This document shows positions 25,601 through 34,660 of a stretch of DNA of 64,000 bases, piece after piece (within the stretch, counting starts at the first letter, position 1; each line of letters begins with the position of its first letter). The notes under the pieces are model-generated. The model had not been told where the DNA came from. It ran no database searches and was given only the letters and a program-made list of their open reading frames with translations. Source of the DNA: Papilionanthe hookeriana x Papilionanthe teres. Lineage: Eukaryota > Streptophyta > Magnoliopsida > Asparagales > Orchidaceae. The position numbers and the translations under genes were made by a program. Location: assembly GCA_022702705.1 (NCBI GenBank), contig CM040429.1, positions 4,952,073 through 5,016,072 of the forward strand, in the 5' to 3' direction.

Positions 25601-28600
25601 ATCGCAGTCTCTTCTTCGACATTCTTTTAATGTCAAAGTAGTTATCCTTATTTTCTATGTTGATGATATTGTTCTTACGGGTAATGATCTTTCAGCATTG
25701 GAGTTCTTGTAAGACACTCTTGCTAAGTCCTTGTAGGACACTCTTGCTAAGTTAGATCACACTCTCTTCTTCGACTTTCTTTCAATGGCAAGGTAGCTAT
25801 CCTTATTTTCTATGTTGACGATATTGTTCTTACGGGTAATGATCTTCCAGCATTGGAGTCGTTGTAGGACACTTGCTAAGTTCTTTGAAATGAAGGATTT
25901 GAGATCTCTGCGGTACTTCTTAGGCATGGAAGTGACTCGATCATCTCGGTGCATTTGCCTATTACAACACAAATATGTGATTGACCTCTTGTAAGAGAAC
26001 TTTCTTTTGTGCAAACTAATGGTTGTCCCTATGGATTCCAATAAAAAATCATCTGACTTTCCTAGTGTTATGTTTGTCAACAATAATCGCTACCAGTGCC
26101 TTGTGGGGAAACTCATAAACTTTGCCCATACTCATCCCGACATATGCCATATAGTTGGTATAGAGAATCAATTCATGCATGACCTCTATGAGCACCATCT
26201 CAAAGCTGTCCACTTGATTCTCTATTATTTAAAAGGTATACCGGGTTCATGTTTGTTTTTCTCTCGTACCTCTCAATCAATTGTTGTTTATAGAGATGTT
26301 GATTGGGCCGGGTCGGTTCATGACCATCATTCCACCTCAGGGTATTGCTCATTTGTATCGGGAAATTTGGTCACATGAAAAAGCAAAAAATATTTTGTGA
26401 TGGCTTGGAACAGTGCTGAAGCTGAATTATGGTTCATAGCCTTGGAGATCTGTAAAGCCCTCTGGTTACGCATCATGCTCCGTGAACTTCGTTTGCTGAC
26501 CTTCGTCCCGCTGCAGCTATTCTGTGATAATAAGTGCGCCATCAACATTGCTCACTATCCAGTCTAGTATGATCGTACTAAACATGTAGAGATTGACAAA
26601 CATTTCATTAAGGAAAATATTGAGTTTAGGGAAATTTGTGTGCCTTTTGTACCCTCCAGTGTTCAGTTAGCGGATATCCTCACCAAGAATTTTCTTTGAC
26701 ATTTGTTCGATAACCATGTTGAACGACAATTAAATCCCCTAGTGGTTATTACTTTTATTTCTTGTTTTTTTGCTTTATTTTGTTTTATTTCTTTCCTATT
26801 TATTTTACTTTGATTTATTTCTTATCTTTTGTTGTGCTTATTGTAATTGAGTTTAAATACCCCTTCTTCTATCAATAAAATTGTGTTGCTCTATTCCAAA
26901 TCTAAACACTATTTTTGGGCCTAAAATTCAAAAAGTTCACTTTGCAGATTCTGAGACTCTTAGATGGAAACTTACAAACTCTGGTTGCTTTTCAACTGCT
27001 TTTGTTCCTCAAACACATGTACTCAAAGAAAGATTGGGCTCTGTTTAGCCTTCCAATTGACGTATCATACTTCGACATGGTGTTTGATCTAAGATTTATT
27101 TGGACTCGGATTGGATCGCTTTCAACATCATGAGGGTTGTATTGTTGAGATGATCAATCTAGGTATAAATTTGCTGAAATTAGAGCTTCCAATATCCTGA
27201 ATTTGAATTTGGAAAATTATTTACCCAGATTGCATCGGGTTTTGTTCCTGATCATATAAATTTCTTGATTACATATCAAATTATATCAAACTTTGAATCC
27301 AAATAATAACAGAATGATCAAAATAATCCAAATGAATAACAAGATTTTAGAACCACATAAAATTAACAAACAATTATAATTTAATTTTTACAAATAGAAT
27401 ATCAGCCCTGACAGATTTGACTAAAATCATTATTAAATATTGAATTATTCGTAGGAAATAAGAACAAGGAATAAAGTACCAAAATAAGGAAAAACAAAGC
27501 TTATCAATCCTCGTACTGGTACATGGAGGTGACTCTTAGACTTGAATGAATCATATGTTCAATCTGCACATGTAAGATTGAAGACAAGAAAACAAATTTT
27601 TATTCAAACAAGATTATTCATTATATCCCTCAAAACATTTATTTATCGACAACTCATCCTCTTGGTTATTCGGCATATTTTGCATGGGATCAACTTTACT
27701 CATGTTTAAGTAAAATCTAAAAATAATTCTAGCTCACAATTTGAAAATACTTAAAACTCTTATCCACAACTGAATTAGCCAAAAAACCCATAGTCTCATA
27801 GAAAACTTTTCATAGCTTCATGCAAATTGCAATATTTGGACAAGTAAAATCCATAATCTTCCCGAGGAAACATTATACTTTAATCTTTCTTTGATATGAT
27901 GCTTCAAGCAAAAATAAATACAATGATTTCTATCTCTTATATGATTCTATTGGAAAGTCTTCGGTCACTCTCCAACTAATTCTACTTGTTTCTAAGCGAG
28001 ATCCATTTGTATATATCTTTACAAACTTGAATAATTCCAATGTAACTTTGACACACATTTATTCCTTAATTTACACTAAACCAATTATGTGATGTCTTGA
28101 TAGAAAAACCATTTCCGTAATTGATCTTCAAGTATTAAATTAAATTGATTGTGTGCTACATCGACATAATTTTTCTTGGTCTATATCCATTTTTTTCCTT
28201 CCATAACTTGATTTTATGACATAGATTTGATTCCATTATTGCTGTCAAAACCTTTTTTTTAAATAAATTATTTGACTTCCTCTTAATCTTTGAAAGGTGA
28301 TTAAAATAGGTTTCATAATGAAATCACGATGGAATCCCCCATAATTGTTTAAATATTAATATTTTTTTAACCTGAGCCAAAAACTACACTATTATTAAGT
28401 ATCTTCTCTGAGCCACCTTTGCTTTAATTGTTTTTATCAATTTATAATATATGTCGTTATTTTATTCACGGGGCTCTAAAACAAATTCTTTCTTAAAATT
28501 CTCATTTTATAATTTCTTAGAGTTGCTAAATTGTCTTCCTTTGATGCGCTTATTTACTTTTTTAAACATAATCATTCTACTCCTTTTCTGAGCAATTTTT

Positions 28601-31463
28601 TTAGGAAAATTTACATACATACTACTTAATTCTTATGCATTTACATATCTAACACCTAAACTTCAATTTCTTACATTTATGCCACCTTACCTGTGTGTGA
28701 AAAGGTATATTTTGTTTTTTAAAAATTTAAAAAGAATGATATTTTTTTGTGATACGAAAGATTGGGGTGGTATAAATAAGAAAAAGAGTTCAGGTGTAGA
28801 TATGAAAATACATAGGAATTGGGTGGCATGTATGGAAATGTCCTTATTATTAACTCACTACAATGATCTGTGTCATTTTTACAGCTTCTAAACTTGCACC
28901 TAAGAAGTGGGGTCTTTCTGGAACCTCTAGGATTATGTTGCTTGCATTTTTAGGTGGCGCTAATCTCCTGATCTCCCAAGGAATAGATATAAGGCCTAAT
29001 ATTGCGGCTGTAATAGGCTTGGCTGCCATGGACGCCATTTTTCTCGGGGGAACCTGTCTTGCACAAATATTATGCTATTGGCCTCCTTACAGAAACCGAG
29101 TTCTTGTACATGAGGCAGGGCATGTTCTAACAGGTGAAATAATCATTTGCATGCATTCTACACAATTCTTATGTATTTACATATCTAACAACTAAAACAT
29201 TCATGTTTACATGCATACCGCTCATATCTGTAACATCTCATAAAAAATACCACCATTATTGTATTTTTAAAAGTGAAATACAGCCTTTCATGCATGGATT
29301 TATTACATCAAGGTGTCATAAGCGTAGATATCAAACTTTGGGTGTAGATATGTTAATACATCAGAATTGTGTGGTATATAATTTTCCTAAATTTTAAATC
29401 ATTTTTTTTTTTATTATTGGAATTGTGAGTTTAAAGGTCTGATTTGTTTCTCTCTTCAATTATTTCAGCCTATCTGATGGGATGCCCTGTGAGAGGGGTA
29501 ATTTTGGACCCCATTGTGGCAATGCAGATGGGGATTCAAGGGCAGGTATTATATTATTTATAGATTTTCTAATACCCTTTTTGTTTCTTTTTTCTTTGTG
29601 TGTTTTTGCATTATTATACATTAATATTAGTGAAATTTATATACAGACCACTCAGTTTTTATATGTTTACATATCTACACCAAAAATTTAATATTTACAC
29701 TTTTAACGCTTGATTTCATAAACTTTTTCTTTTAATAAGGTACTGATGATCGTATTTTTTATGTGATGTTCAAGATTTGAGTGATGTACATCTAAATATG
29801 AATGTTTAGTTGTTAGATAGGTAAATACGCGAGAATTGTGTGGTATGTATGTAAATGCTCCTTATTATTAATATTATGATGTTATTACAACCTTCTCTGT
29901 GATGGAAAATCTGATCTTTTTCAATGCTTCTCTAGTATAAATTATTAAAGGGGCAATGCATTTTACATACAAAATTTCATATTTTGTTTCGTCCTAATTT
30001 AATTAGTAATGATCGGATTTACGTAAAACTTGTGAACATTTGTGTTGAAAAATAGAAGAAATTTTTTCTCTTCATTGCCACACCCCCCTTATTAAGAAGA
30101 CATAAGAAATGAGTCTCTCATCTATGAAACGAGAAAGAAGAAGAAAATATTTTTCCCTAAATTTCTACTCAACCGAACAAACGAAGCAAAACAATTTTTA
30201 ATTCAATTGCTTAAACATTTTTTTCACTTTTTTAGGGCATTTACATACTTATCTGCCGATTCCTATTTTCTTACATACATAACACCTAAACTTTACTTTT
30301 TACATTTATGCCACCGAATTCTTTCATATCACATAAAAAATATTATTATTTTAACTTTTAAAAAATGAAGTGCATCTTTTCATACATAAGAAGGCGTATA
30401 TGCAAAAATTGAAGTTTAGGTGTTAGATATATAAATACACAATAATTGAGTGGTATGCATGTATATTTTCCTTTTTTTGAATTTTTTTCTTAGAATTCCT
30501 AGGGCTCAAATGGCACCTAATTGTTAAAGGTTTGCTGTAAGACTACCGTATAATTATTAAATCTTCACAATCTGACAGGCAGGAACCCAATTTTGGGACG
30601 AGAAGTTGGAAAAAGAGCTCGCAGAAGGTCGACTTAGTAGCACTGCTTTTGACAGGTGAAATATTTCAAGGTTGGAAATATAATTATCAGAGTTATGTGC
30701 CTCTTTCCAATTACTTCACACAGCATATCACCAATTCATCCTAATAACATTCTCAGGTACAGTATGGTTCTCTTTTCTGGGATTGCTGCGGAAGCTCTCA
30801 TTTACGAAGCGGCAGAAGGCGGCGAAAATGACGAAAATTTGTTTAGAAGTATTTGTCTTCTCCTCCAACCTCCTTTAAGCGTCCCTCAGGTACGTTAGCT
30901 TCTTAGGCAATTTAAAATTTATTCAATTATGCAAAATCATTTGTTAATAATTTTACATAAAAAATTAAACTCATATTCAAATTTTTAGCTTGTTTAGTAG
31001 CTTTACATGAAAAATTAAGTACAAATTAAAAGTTTATTTTTGCATAAAAAATCAAATGGTCTTTCAAAATTTGAATTTATTCATCTATACAAACAAGCTA
31101 ATTAAAAATCATATGTGACACTCAAAATTTCTAGCAAGCCAAATATCAATATATATGAGAACACTCAGCTCAAGCTCAAACTAAACACGAACAACTTAAG
31201 ATTCGATCAAGCCAACTCCAATCCATGACACTCCACACGGCTCGATTACAACCCTACTAACTGATACTAATATTTTTTATGATTTTTTTTTTAAATTAAT
31301 TAATCAGATGGCAAATCAAGCACGCTGGTCAGTAATGCAGTCCTACAATCTTCTCAAGTGGCACAAGAAAGCACTTTTATCTGCTGTTAAAGCCCTTCAA
31401 TCTGGCTGTAGCCTTAGTGTGGTCATCAGGAGGATAGAAGAAGCCATTTCTTCTACTACTTGA
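10163..31463 (+). CDS. Plastid FtsH/M41-like zinc metalloprotease-like protein
   Basis: Seven exons join in frame to 397 codons plus stop: 10163-10604, 16642-16701, 28885-29133, 29469-29545, 30579-30655, 30757-30889, 31308-31463. All introns are GT-AG and all phases match. The start is the first ATG after the MULE end and opens a Ser/Pro-rich, Arg-containing N-terminus typical of a chloroplast transit peptide. Order: transit peptide (1-~45), helical region with EYEDAVREKDLARALGFL, the WGLSG motif (176-180), two hydrophobic segments (~184-200, ~207-231), HEAGH zinc motif (243-247), GCPVRGVILDP, FSGIAAEAL, and GGENDE with a possible third ligand Asp327. There is no AAA+ ATPase domain. It closely resembles the Arabidopsis AT5G27290/VIR3 (AT1G56180) family, which is FtsH-derived and plastid-located. 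Protease activity is inferred from the motif, not shown. Intron 2 is 12.2 kb because of inserted repeats. No break was found. Confidence 0.9.
10955..11220. mobile_element. Possible MITE in intron 1
   Basis: CTGTCTGGCAATGGATTTA near 10962 and the inverse of TAAATTTGTTACCAAACAG near 11213 match at 14 of 19 bases, and the enclosed ~260 bp has no coding signal. A second ACCAAACAGTT lies at ~11164. I could not define a target duplication. Confidence 0.35.
11250..13960 (+). mobile_element. Ty3/Gypsy retrotransposon debris in intron 1
   Basis: A decayed LTR-retrotransposon segment on the + strand. A gag fragment at 12105-12600 includes LKESALRWFSDPPSETIPSH and, after a frameshift, ESECLRVYIIRFQNEIVEM, matching the Gypsy gag core. 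A retropepsin-region fragment at 13380-13720 includes TGSSLNILF and LKTDRLTAPTDPLFRFSGER. No reverse transcriptase or integrase was recognised, and no LTR pair could be delimited. Part of 11250-12050 may be LTR. Confidence 0.65.
13257..13930 (+). repeat. Segmental duplication in Gypsy debris
   Basis: Sequence at ~13257-13375 (CAACGTTCCGCCAAGGTACA, CCCATTGTCTTTATAGACGC) recurs at ~13733-13862 (CAATGTTCCGCCGAGGTACG, CCCATTGTCTTTACAGATGC), and 13664-13720 recurs at 13873-13930. The copies differ at several positions. Confidence 0.75.
14030..14510. repeat. Cytosine-rich GCCGCCACCTCCGACC-type degenerate repeats
   Basis: A ~480-bp island of strand-asymmetric, C-rich degenerate units of about 30-40 bp around CCACCTCCGACTAACTTCGG. 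Its composition contrasts with the AT-rich intron around it. Open frames through it are low complexity, so I do not call a gene. Confidence 0.65.
14580..16150. other. Intron 1 sequence without recognisable gene
   Basis: AT-rich intronic sequence. A 104-codon frame at 14822-15136 has no recognisable domain and no supporting splice context. Pieces around 14880-15800 may be decayed retrotransposon, but I cannot assign a family. Confidence 0.35.
16157..16392. mobile_element. Fold-back MITE copy 1 (intron 1)
   Basis: Starts GGGGCATTTACATACACAGC and ends TTAAGTGGTATGTTTGCTAA. Its two ~60-bp ends are inverse to each other (ATGTATTTACATATCTAACACC versus GTTAGATGTCTAAATAC). Same family as the five copies near exons 3-7 of this gene. 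Confidence 0.8.
16642..16701 (+). CDS. Metalloprotease-like gene exon 2
   Basis: A 60-base exon encoding VLDGTREVTPTILKEFTGLE, entered after TTTGCTCTGCAG and left at GTAAAA. Splicing on both sides is phase 1. It lies 6.0 kb from exon 1 and 12.2 kb from exon 3. Confidence 0.85.
16702..18180. other. Intron 2, first part, nothing recognised
   Basis: AT-rich intron sequence after exon 2. I see no coding region, LTR pair or clear inverted-repeat element here. Confidence 0.4.
18184..18443. mobile_element. Possible small inverted-repeat element (intron 2)
   Basis: GGTTTGGTTGGGGCAGCTGCAGC at the left faces GGCTGCAGCCaaaaacAAGTATCAAACC at the right. The ~260-bp interior is repeat-like (several CAGCTG/GCTGCAG motifs) and noncoding. 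Ends are imperfect and no target duplication was confirmed. Confidence 0.3.
19640..19935. repeat. GCCTAGGCGCTAGG degenerate repeat cluster (intron 2)
   Basis: At least five copies of a (T)GCCTAGGCGCTAGG-like motif within ~300 bp, built on the palindromes GCCTAGGC and GGCGCC. Spacing is irregular and there is no coding sequence. Confidence 0.6.
19936..22459. other. AT-rich intron 2 sequence
   Basis: Apart from the dispersed repeat (20190-20440), a (TTA)n tract near 21190 and a small hairpin-prone cluster of ACAACAATTGTAGT/GTTGTTGG at ~22020-22070, I see no feature. Confidence 0.4.
20190..20440 (+). repeat. Dispersed repeat, copy A (intron 2)
   Basis: GATCAAAATAATTCAAAGAA, AGAACCTTATAAAATTAA, AATTGTAATTTAATTCTCAC and ACAAATAGAT occur in the same order and orientation as at 27310-27540. 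The two copies lie on either side of the Copia element and are well diverged. Family not recognised. Confidence 0.55.
22460..22656 (+). repeat. Copia 5' LTR (intron 2 element)
   Basis: Ends TCTCAACA directly before AGGTATCAGAG. The first ~22 bases do not match the 3' LTR well, so the left edge is uncertain. Confidence 0.65.
22930..23145 (+). repeat. ~36-bp minisatellite in Copia leader
   Basis: Units around GTCCAGCAGACTTCCTGCAG followed by AATTCCTTCGTTGC repeat three to four times, most clearly 23048-23140, with shorter relatives upstream. Lies between primer site and gag, so it is untranslated leader. The open frames across it are incidental. Confidence 0.75.
25601..25885 (+). repeat. 155-bp tandem duplication of RT active site
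   Basis: Sequence from ~25601 recurs from ~25756 at ~90% identity by eye, so the YVDDIVLTGND segment of reverse transcriptase is present twice (YVDD codons at 25656-25667 and 25811-25822). A nested ~24-bp direct repeat, CTTGTAGGACACTCTTGCTA, sits at the junction. Confidence 0.85.
26717..26908 (+). repeat. Copia 3' LTR (intron 2 element)
   Basis: Begins TGTTGAACGACAATTAAATC and ends TCTAAACA. Matches the 5' LTR across its length, with indels in the T-rich part. Confidence 0.7.
26909..28600. other. Intron 2, last part; dispersed repeat copy B
   Basis: AT-rich intron sequence. 27310-27540 is the second copy of the repeat seen at 20190-20440. The ORF at 26915-27133 has no recognisable domain. 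Nothing else is supported. Confidence 0.4.
28604..28844. mobile_element. Fold-back MITE copy 2 (end of intron 2)
   Basis: Starts GGAAAATTTACATACATACT, ends GGGTGGCATGTATGGAAATG. The ends are inverse to one another over ~55 bp. It finishes about 40 bp before the exon 3 acceptor. Confidence 0.85.
28885..29133 (+). CDS. Metalloprotease-like gene exon 3 (HEAGH)
   Basis: Residues 169-250. Carries the WGLSG motif, both hydrophobic segments, GGTCLAQ, the YWPPYRNRVLVHEAGH block with the zinc-binding HExxH and catalytic Glu244. MITE copies lie about 40 bp before its acceptor and about 10 bp after its donor. Confidence 0.92.
29143..29388. mobile_element. Fold-back MITE copy 3 (intron 3)
   Basis: Starts TCATTTGCATGCATTCTACA, ends GTGTGGTATATAATTTTCC. 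Interior AAAAAATACCACCATT and TTTAAAAGTGAAATACAGC match copies 1, 5 and 6. It begins about 10 bp after the exon 3 donor and fills most of intron 3. Confidence 0.85.
29469..29545 (+). CDS. Metalloprotease-like gene exon 4
   Basis: A 77-base exon encoding AYLMGCPVRGVILDPIVAMQ and the following MGIQGQ, directly after the zinc motif. Acceptor TATTTCAG, donor GTATTA. Confidence 0.9.
29631..29862. mobile_element. Fold-back MITE copy 4 (intron 4)
   Basis: Starts TGAAATTTATATACAGACCA, ends GTGTGGTATGTATGTAAATG. The most diverged interior of the six, but with clear family ends (TTTACATATCTACACC and GTTAGATAGGTAAATACG). Confidence 0.8.
30234..30472. mobile_element. Fold-back MITE copy 5 (intron 4)
   Basis: Starts AGGGCATTTACATACTTATC, ends GAGTGGTATGCATGTATATT. 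Second copy in the same intron, about 370 bp after copy 4 and about 100 bp before exon 5. Confidence 0.85.
30579..30655 (+). CDS. Metalloprotease-like gene exon 5
   Basis: A 77-base exon encoding AGTQFWDEKLEKELAEGRLS and the start of the FDR motif. Ends phase 2 at GACAG/GTGAAA. Confidence 0.9.
30757..30889 (+). CDS. Metalloprotease-like gene exon 6
   Basis: Encodes YSMVLFSGIAAEALIY, then GGENDENLFRSI and PPLSVPQ. Asp327 in GGENDE is the best candidate for the third zinc ligand by analogy with the M41 Asp. Donor GTACGT. Confidence 0.9.
31308..31463 (+). CDS. Metalloprotease-like gene exon 7 and stop
   Basis: Encodes MANQARWSVMQSYNLLKWHK through VVIRRIEEAISSTT and the TGA stop at 31461-31463. 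The C-terminal helical block is typical of the family. Confidence 0.9.
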   Translation: MANQARWSVMQSYNLLKWHKKALLSAVKALQSGCSLSVVIRRIEEAISSTT

Positions 31464-31708
31464 CAGAAGTTCTGCTATTCTATGAGATGGCAGCTTGAGA
31501 TTGGTGGAGGAGATGATAACAGCTTTACAATCATGGATGCTGAAGTGATTTATAAGTGTCACATGGAAGGAAGGGATATTGTTTTGAGCAGGAAGATTGA
31601 TTCTCAAGTTACAGGGTTGGTTTTGTAAAATTGATGTTCATTTGGCTTACAGGTTTTGGAATATATACTGCAAAAATACGAGCTGGGGTTTATTATGTAT
31701 GGTTCTAG

Positions 31709-31961
31709 TGGCATTTACATGCACCCCACACAATTGCTATGTATTTACATATCTACCACGTCGACATTCATATTTGCATACTTACAACTCAAATCTTTCA
31801 CATCACATCAAAAATAATATCATCAATAGTTTTTTAAAAGTAAAACACAGCTTTTCATGTATAGATATATTACATCAAGGAGTTGTTAAGTGTAAATATT
31901 AAATTTTCGATATTAGATGTGCAAATATATAAGAATTGTGAGGTCTGCATGTAAATACCCA
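31709..31961. mobile_element. Fold-back MITE copy 6 (3' of metalloprotease-like gene)
   Basis: Starts TGGCATTTACATGCACCCCA, ends GTGAGGTCTGCATGTAAATA. About 245 bp after the stop codon, in the 3' UTR or just beyond, so it may supply a poly(A) context. Confidence 0.8.
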
Positions 31962-34226
31962 AATGTTAAACTGATGGTTGCATGGTGGGGATAACTTATT
32001 TGTCACAAATGAAGATTACACGAAATGGTCTTAATTATTTTTAAGGGGATACTTTAGTTATAGGGTTTATAAAAATATAAAATTAATCTCAAAATTTTTT
32101 AAATTGAGATAACATGGTAATGTCATTCAAATTAATAGGGATTTAATATTAAATTTATCATAATAAAATTCATTGATTTTTATTTTTTGTTTCAAGATGT
32201 TAAAAATTAAAATTCAGATATTTACTTTATATATATATATATAAGATTGATCAAGGAGCAGAACCGCCGATCAATTCTTAATATGGTATTTTTTGTCAGG
32301 TCTGGAAATCGATGCGGCGTGCAAATAAATACGAGTATTACTTATATTAAGGAGGCATTGAACCAACAGGGAATTCTAACTTGGGATCTGATGAGATTTA
32401 TGAACTTCAAATAGGCTCAAGTCACGAAACGCTCACTATATATATTTATATATACGTGTGTGTAGATGTGTATAGTTACATATGCATGCACACATGTGCA
32501 CGTGCATCCACGCACATAGCATAGATATAGACAAATAAATAGGAACCAAGCAAATCAATATCTTCATTATTTTTTTTTGTCTTCTACATTTAAGCACATT
32601 AAGATGATTTTAATCCAAATAGACAGTATCTTTTCTCTAACAACCACCTAAATTTTCTCTAAAAACGAATCAAAAACATATTTGACCGAACACATAAAAT
32701 CTAATTAAGATTGATGTCGGAATAGCTTCAACCAATTTTTTTTATATAAAGAAAGATTAATGATGTTAGATTTTAGTTAATGATTATTAAATAAAGGTGG
32801 TTTGTATGCATACCACATCAATCCTGTTTTCTTTTTAATTTTCTTATATAAATGCCACATAATTTTATATATTTATATATTTAATAATGATATTAATTTC
32901 CATTATTCTACAGACATTGATGTAGATTTTTTAATAAGAAATATTCAAATTTTGATTAAAACTCATTAAAAACTTTGTTTTTGTTAAACTTACAATCATA
33001 CTCATCAGCTCGACGAAACAGACCCAACGATATCAAAATTGGTATGATATGAGTCAAATTAAGCCCATATTGAGCTATTAAATCACTTTTGGAGACTTTT
33101 GGAGCATGATTGGAATATCAAACGGATTTTAAATATGGGCTTATATTTAAATTGAGCATCACGAAAAGACAAATTCAACAAGATCGAGGTTGCTCAATTT
33201 ATGACATCATTAAACTAATTAAATCCATTGAGTACAATCCAATGAAGACAATCTCCCCAGGTGTACGATCAGGGTGGTCCAAATTCATTCTTTATCTGCA
33301 ATTTGGACTTTATAAATAGAGCTCTACTCTCATATTGAAAATGAGATTGAACCTTGTGCTAGAGGAAATCTTGAGCCCGAGAAGAGCGAGTTGAAGATGG
33401 GTATTCTGCACGAACGATCTAATGAATATTTTCAGCTCATACCCCTCATTGAGCACCGTTGACTATTGCTCATTAGTCGTCGTCAACCCCCTTATTTGCC
33501 GTCCACTTTTTACGGGGAAACATTATGCGAGGTAACAACCGGCATCGCAAAATCTAGTAGTAACCTATAAACCAGTGTATTATCCCGAACACTGGCTGAC
33601 CCCATAGATGGTGTACTGAAGGTGTACTAAAGCTCCATCAATCACTCACCGCAGCTGCTCTCTATTGCGTGTTCAATGAGTTATTTTACACAAGAACGTT
33701 GTAATTTAAGAAACTGTGTAACTCTTTCTCATCTCCGAACAATGGATCGTATATATAATCACAAACTCATACTGAAACATTCAATTAGGCAACGTCTCTG
33801 GATTTTCTCTCTTTTCAGGTTTTTCACATAAGAACTTATGGTGTATTTACTAGATGTTTTTTTATTTGCGTGTATTCTAGATTCCAGGACAACGCTAAGA
33901 CGATAATTCATTAGTGTACTAGTGTTAGCTCGTATCAAATACCTCAATATTTATTTGTATAACATAAAATTTTTAATATCAGATTCAAAATATTATTAAT
34001 ATATTTTTTAATTCAGATATATATATTTTGATATAATTATGATATAAAAAAGTATATATAAATATTAAAATTTAGGTACTACAAATACAAATTTTTAAGA
34101 GTATTTCGACATGTACTTAAATTTGGAAAATACGAACGGTGGGCGAGCAGGACCGCCGGAGAGCACCCTATATACATACAAATTTGCCTGCGGAAGCCCC
34201 TAAACCCTTCCCTCTTGGAGGTCGCC
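31962..34226. other. Intergenic region with possible solo LTR and microsatellites
   Basis: AT-rich spacer between the two host genes. It holds (AT)n tracts at 32230-32245 and 32435-32455 and a purine/pyrimidine CACATGTGCACGTGCA-type stretch at ~32460-32515. Around 33000-33960 is an LTR-like block with a TATA-like TATAAATAG near 33310, but no partner LTR was found. The TTC27-like promoter should lie just before 34227. Confidence 0.35.
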
Positions 34227-34660
34227 ATGGCGAAATCCGATCTCGGCTTCCTAAAATCCGTCGAACTCCGCCTCCTTCGATGCACAATCTCCGGTGATCT
34301 CCTTCTTCCCTCATGCTCTCCATCTCCCAACCCGGAAAACCGTCTTGATGTTCTAACATATGACCTGCTCGGCGCCATCGAATGCGGGGATTACGCGGCG
34401 GCACTTTCCTCAGATGCTGCACGGCTTGTTTTCAGCTTCGCGAACTCATGGGAGTTCGAAGATTCAGCCGCTTCCGCTGCCATGTTCTATGGCGAGGTTG
34501 AAAAGAGCATCGACGCCTTTCTCTCTGATGGTGCCGCTGAGGAGCCCTGGCTGCGGGTTCTGGAGGTGGGGTTTGATGCGAACGCGGAGCGTAGAGTTGC
34601 GATGGTGCTTTGTCTTGGTGTTGCAGCACTTCTAGCTTTCCTGCAGCAGAACGTGACAGG
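34227..34660 (+). CDS. TTC27-like exon 1
   Basis: Residues 1-144 plus two bases. Ala-rich, helical, ends CLGVAALLAFLQQNVTG, a hallmark of the family N-terminus. Donor GTGAGT. Confidence 0.88.

Larger units (their letters stand above)
22460..26908 (+). mobile_element. Ty1/Copia retrotransposon in intron 2
   Basis: Direct LTRs (22460-22656 and ~26717-26908) share ATTAAATCCC(C)TAG, TTGAGTTTAAATACCCCTTC and TCTATTCCAAATCT. The primer site AGGTATCAGAGT follows the 5' LTR, matching the initiator-Met tRNA type common in plant Copia. Interior order: gag zinc knuckle CDYYHKPNHTRDKRWKLHG (~23300-23360), gag-pre-integrase HCHLGYHSFQYLKKL (~24013-24057), integrase remnants (24200-24850), a linker (24850-25110), reverse transcriptase (25390-25980, with YVDDI and LRYFLGMEV), and RNase H ending VQLADILTKN (26090-26700). 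The polyprotein is cut by many stops and frameshifts, and the RT active-site region is duplicated. Inactive. Confidence 0.85.

Noticed and set aside
22460..26908. Autonomous Copia element
   Set aside because: Stops and frameshifts occur in every domain, and the RT region is duplicated.
32220..32530. AT and CACGTG-like alternating stretches as a regulatory region
   Set aside because: Consistent with simple microsatellites; nothing ties them to either gene.
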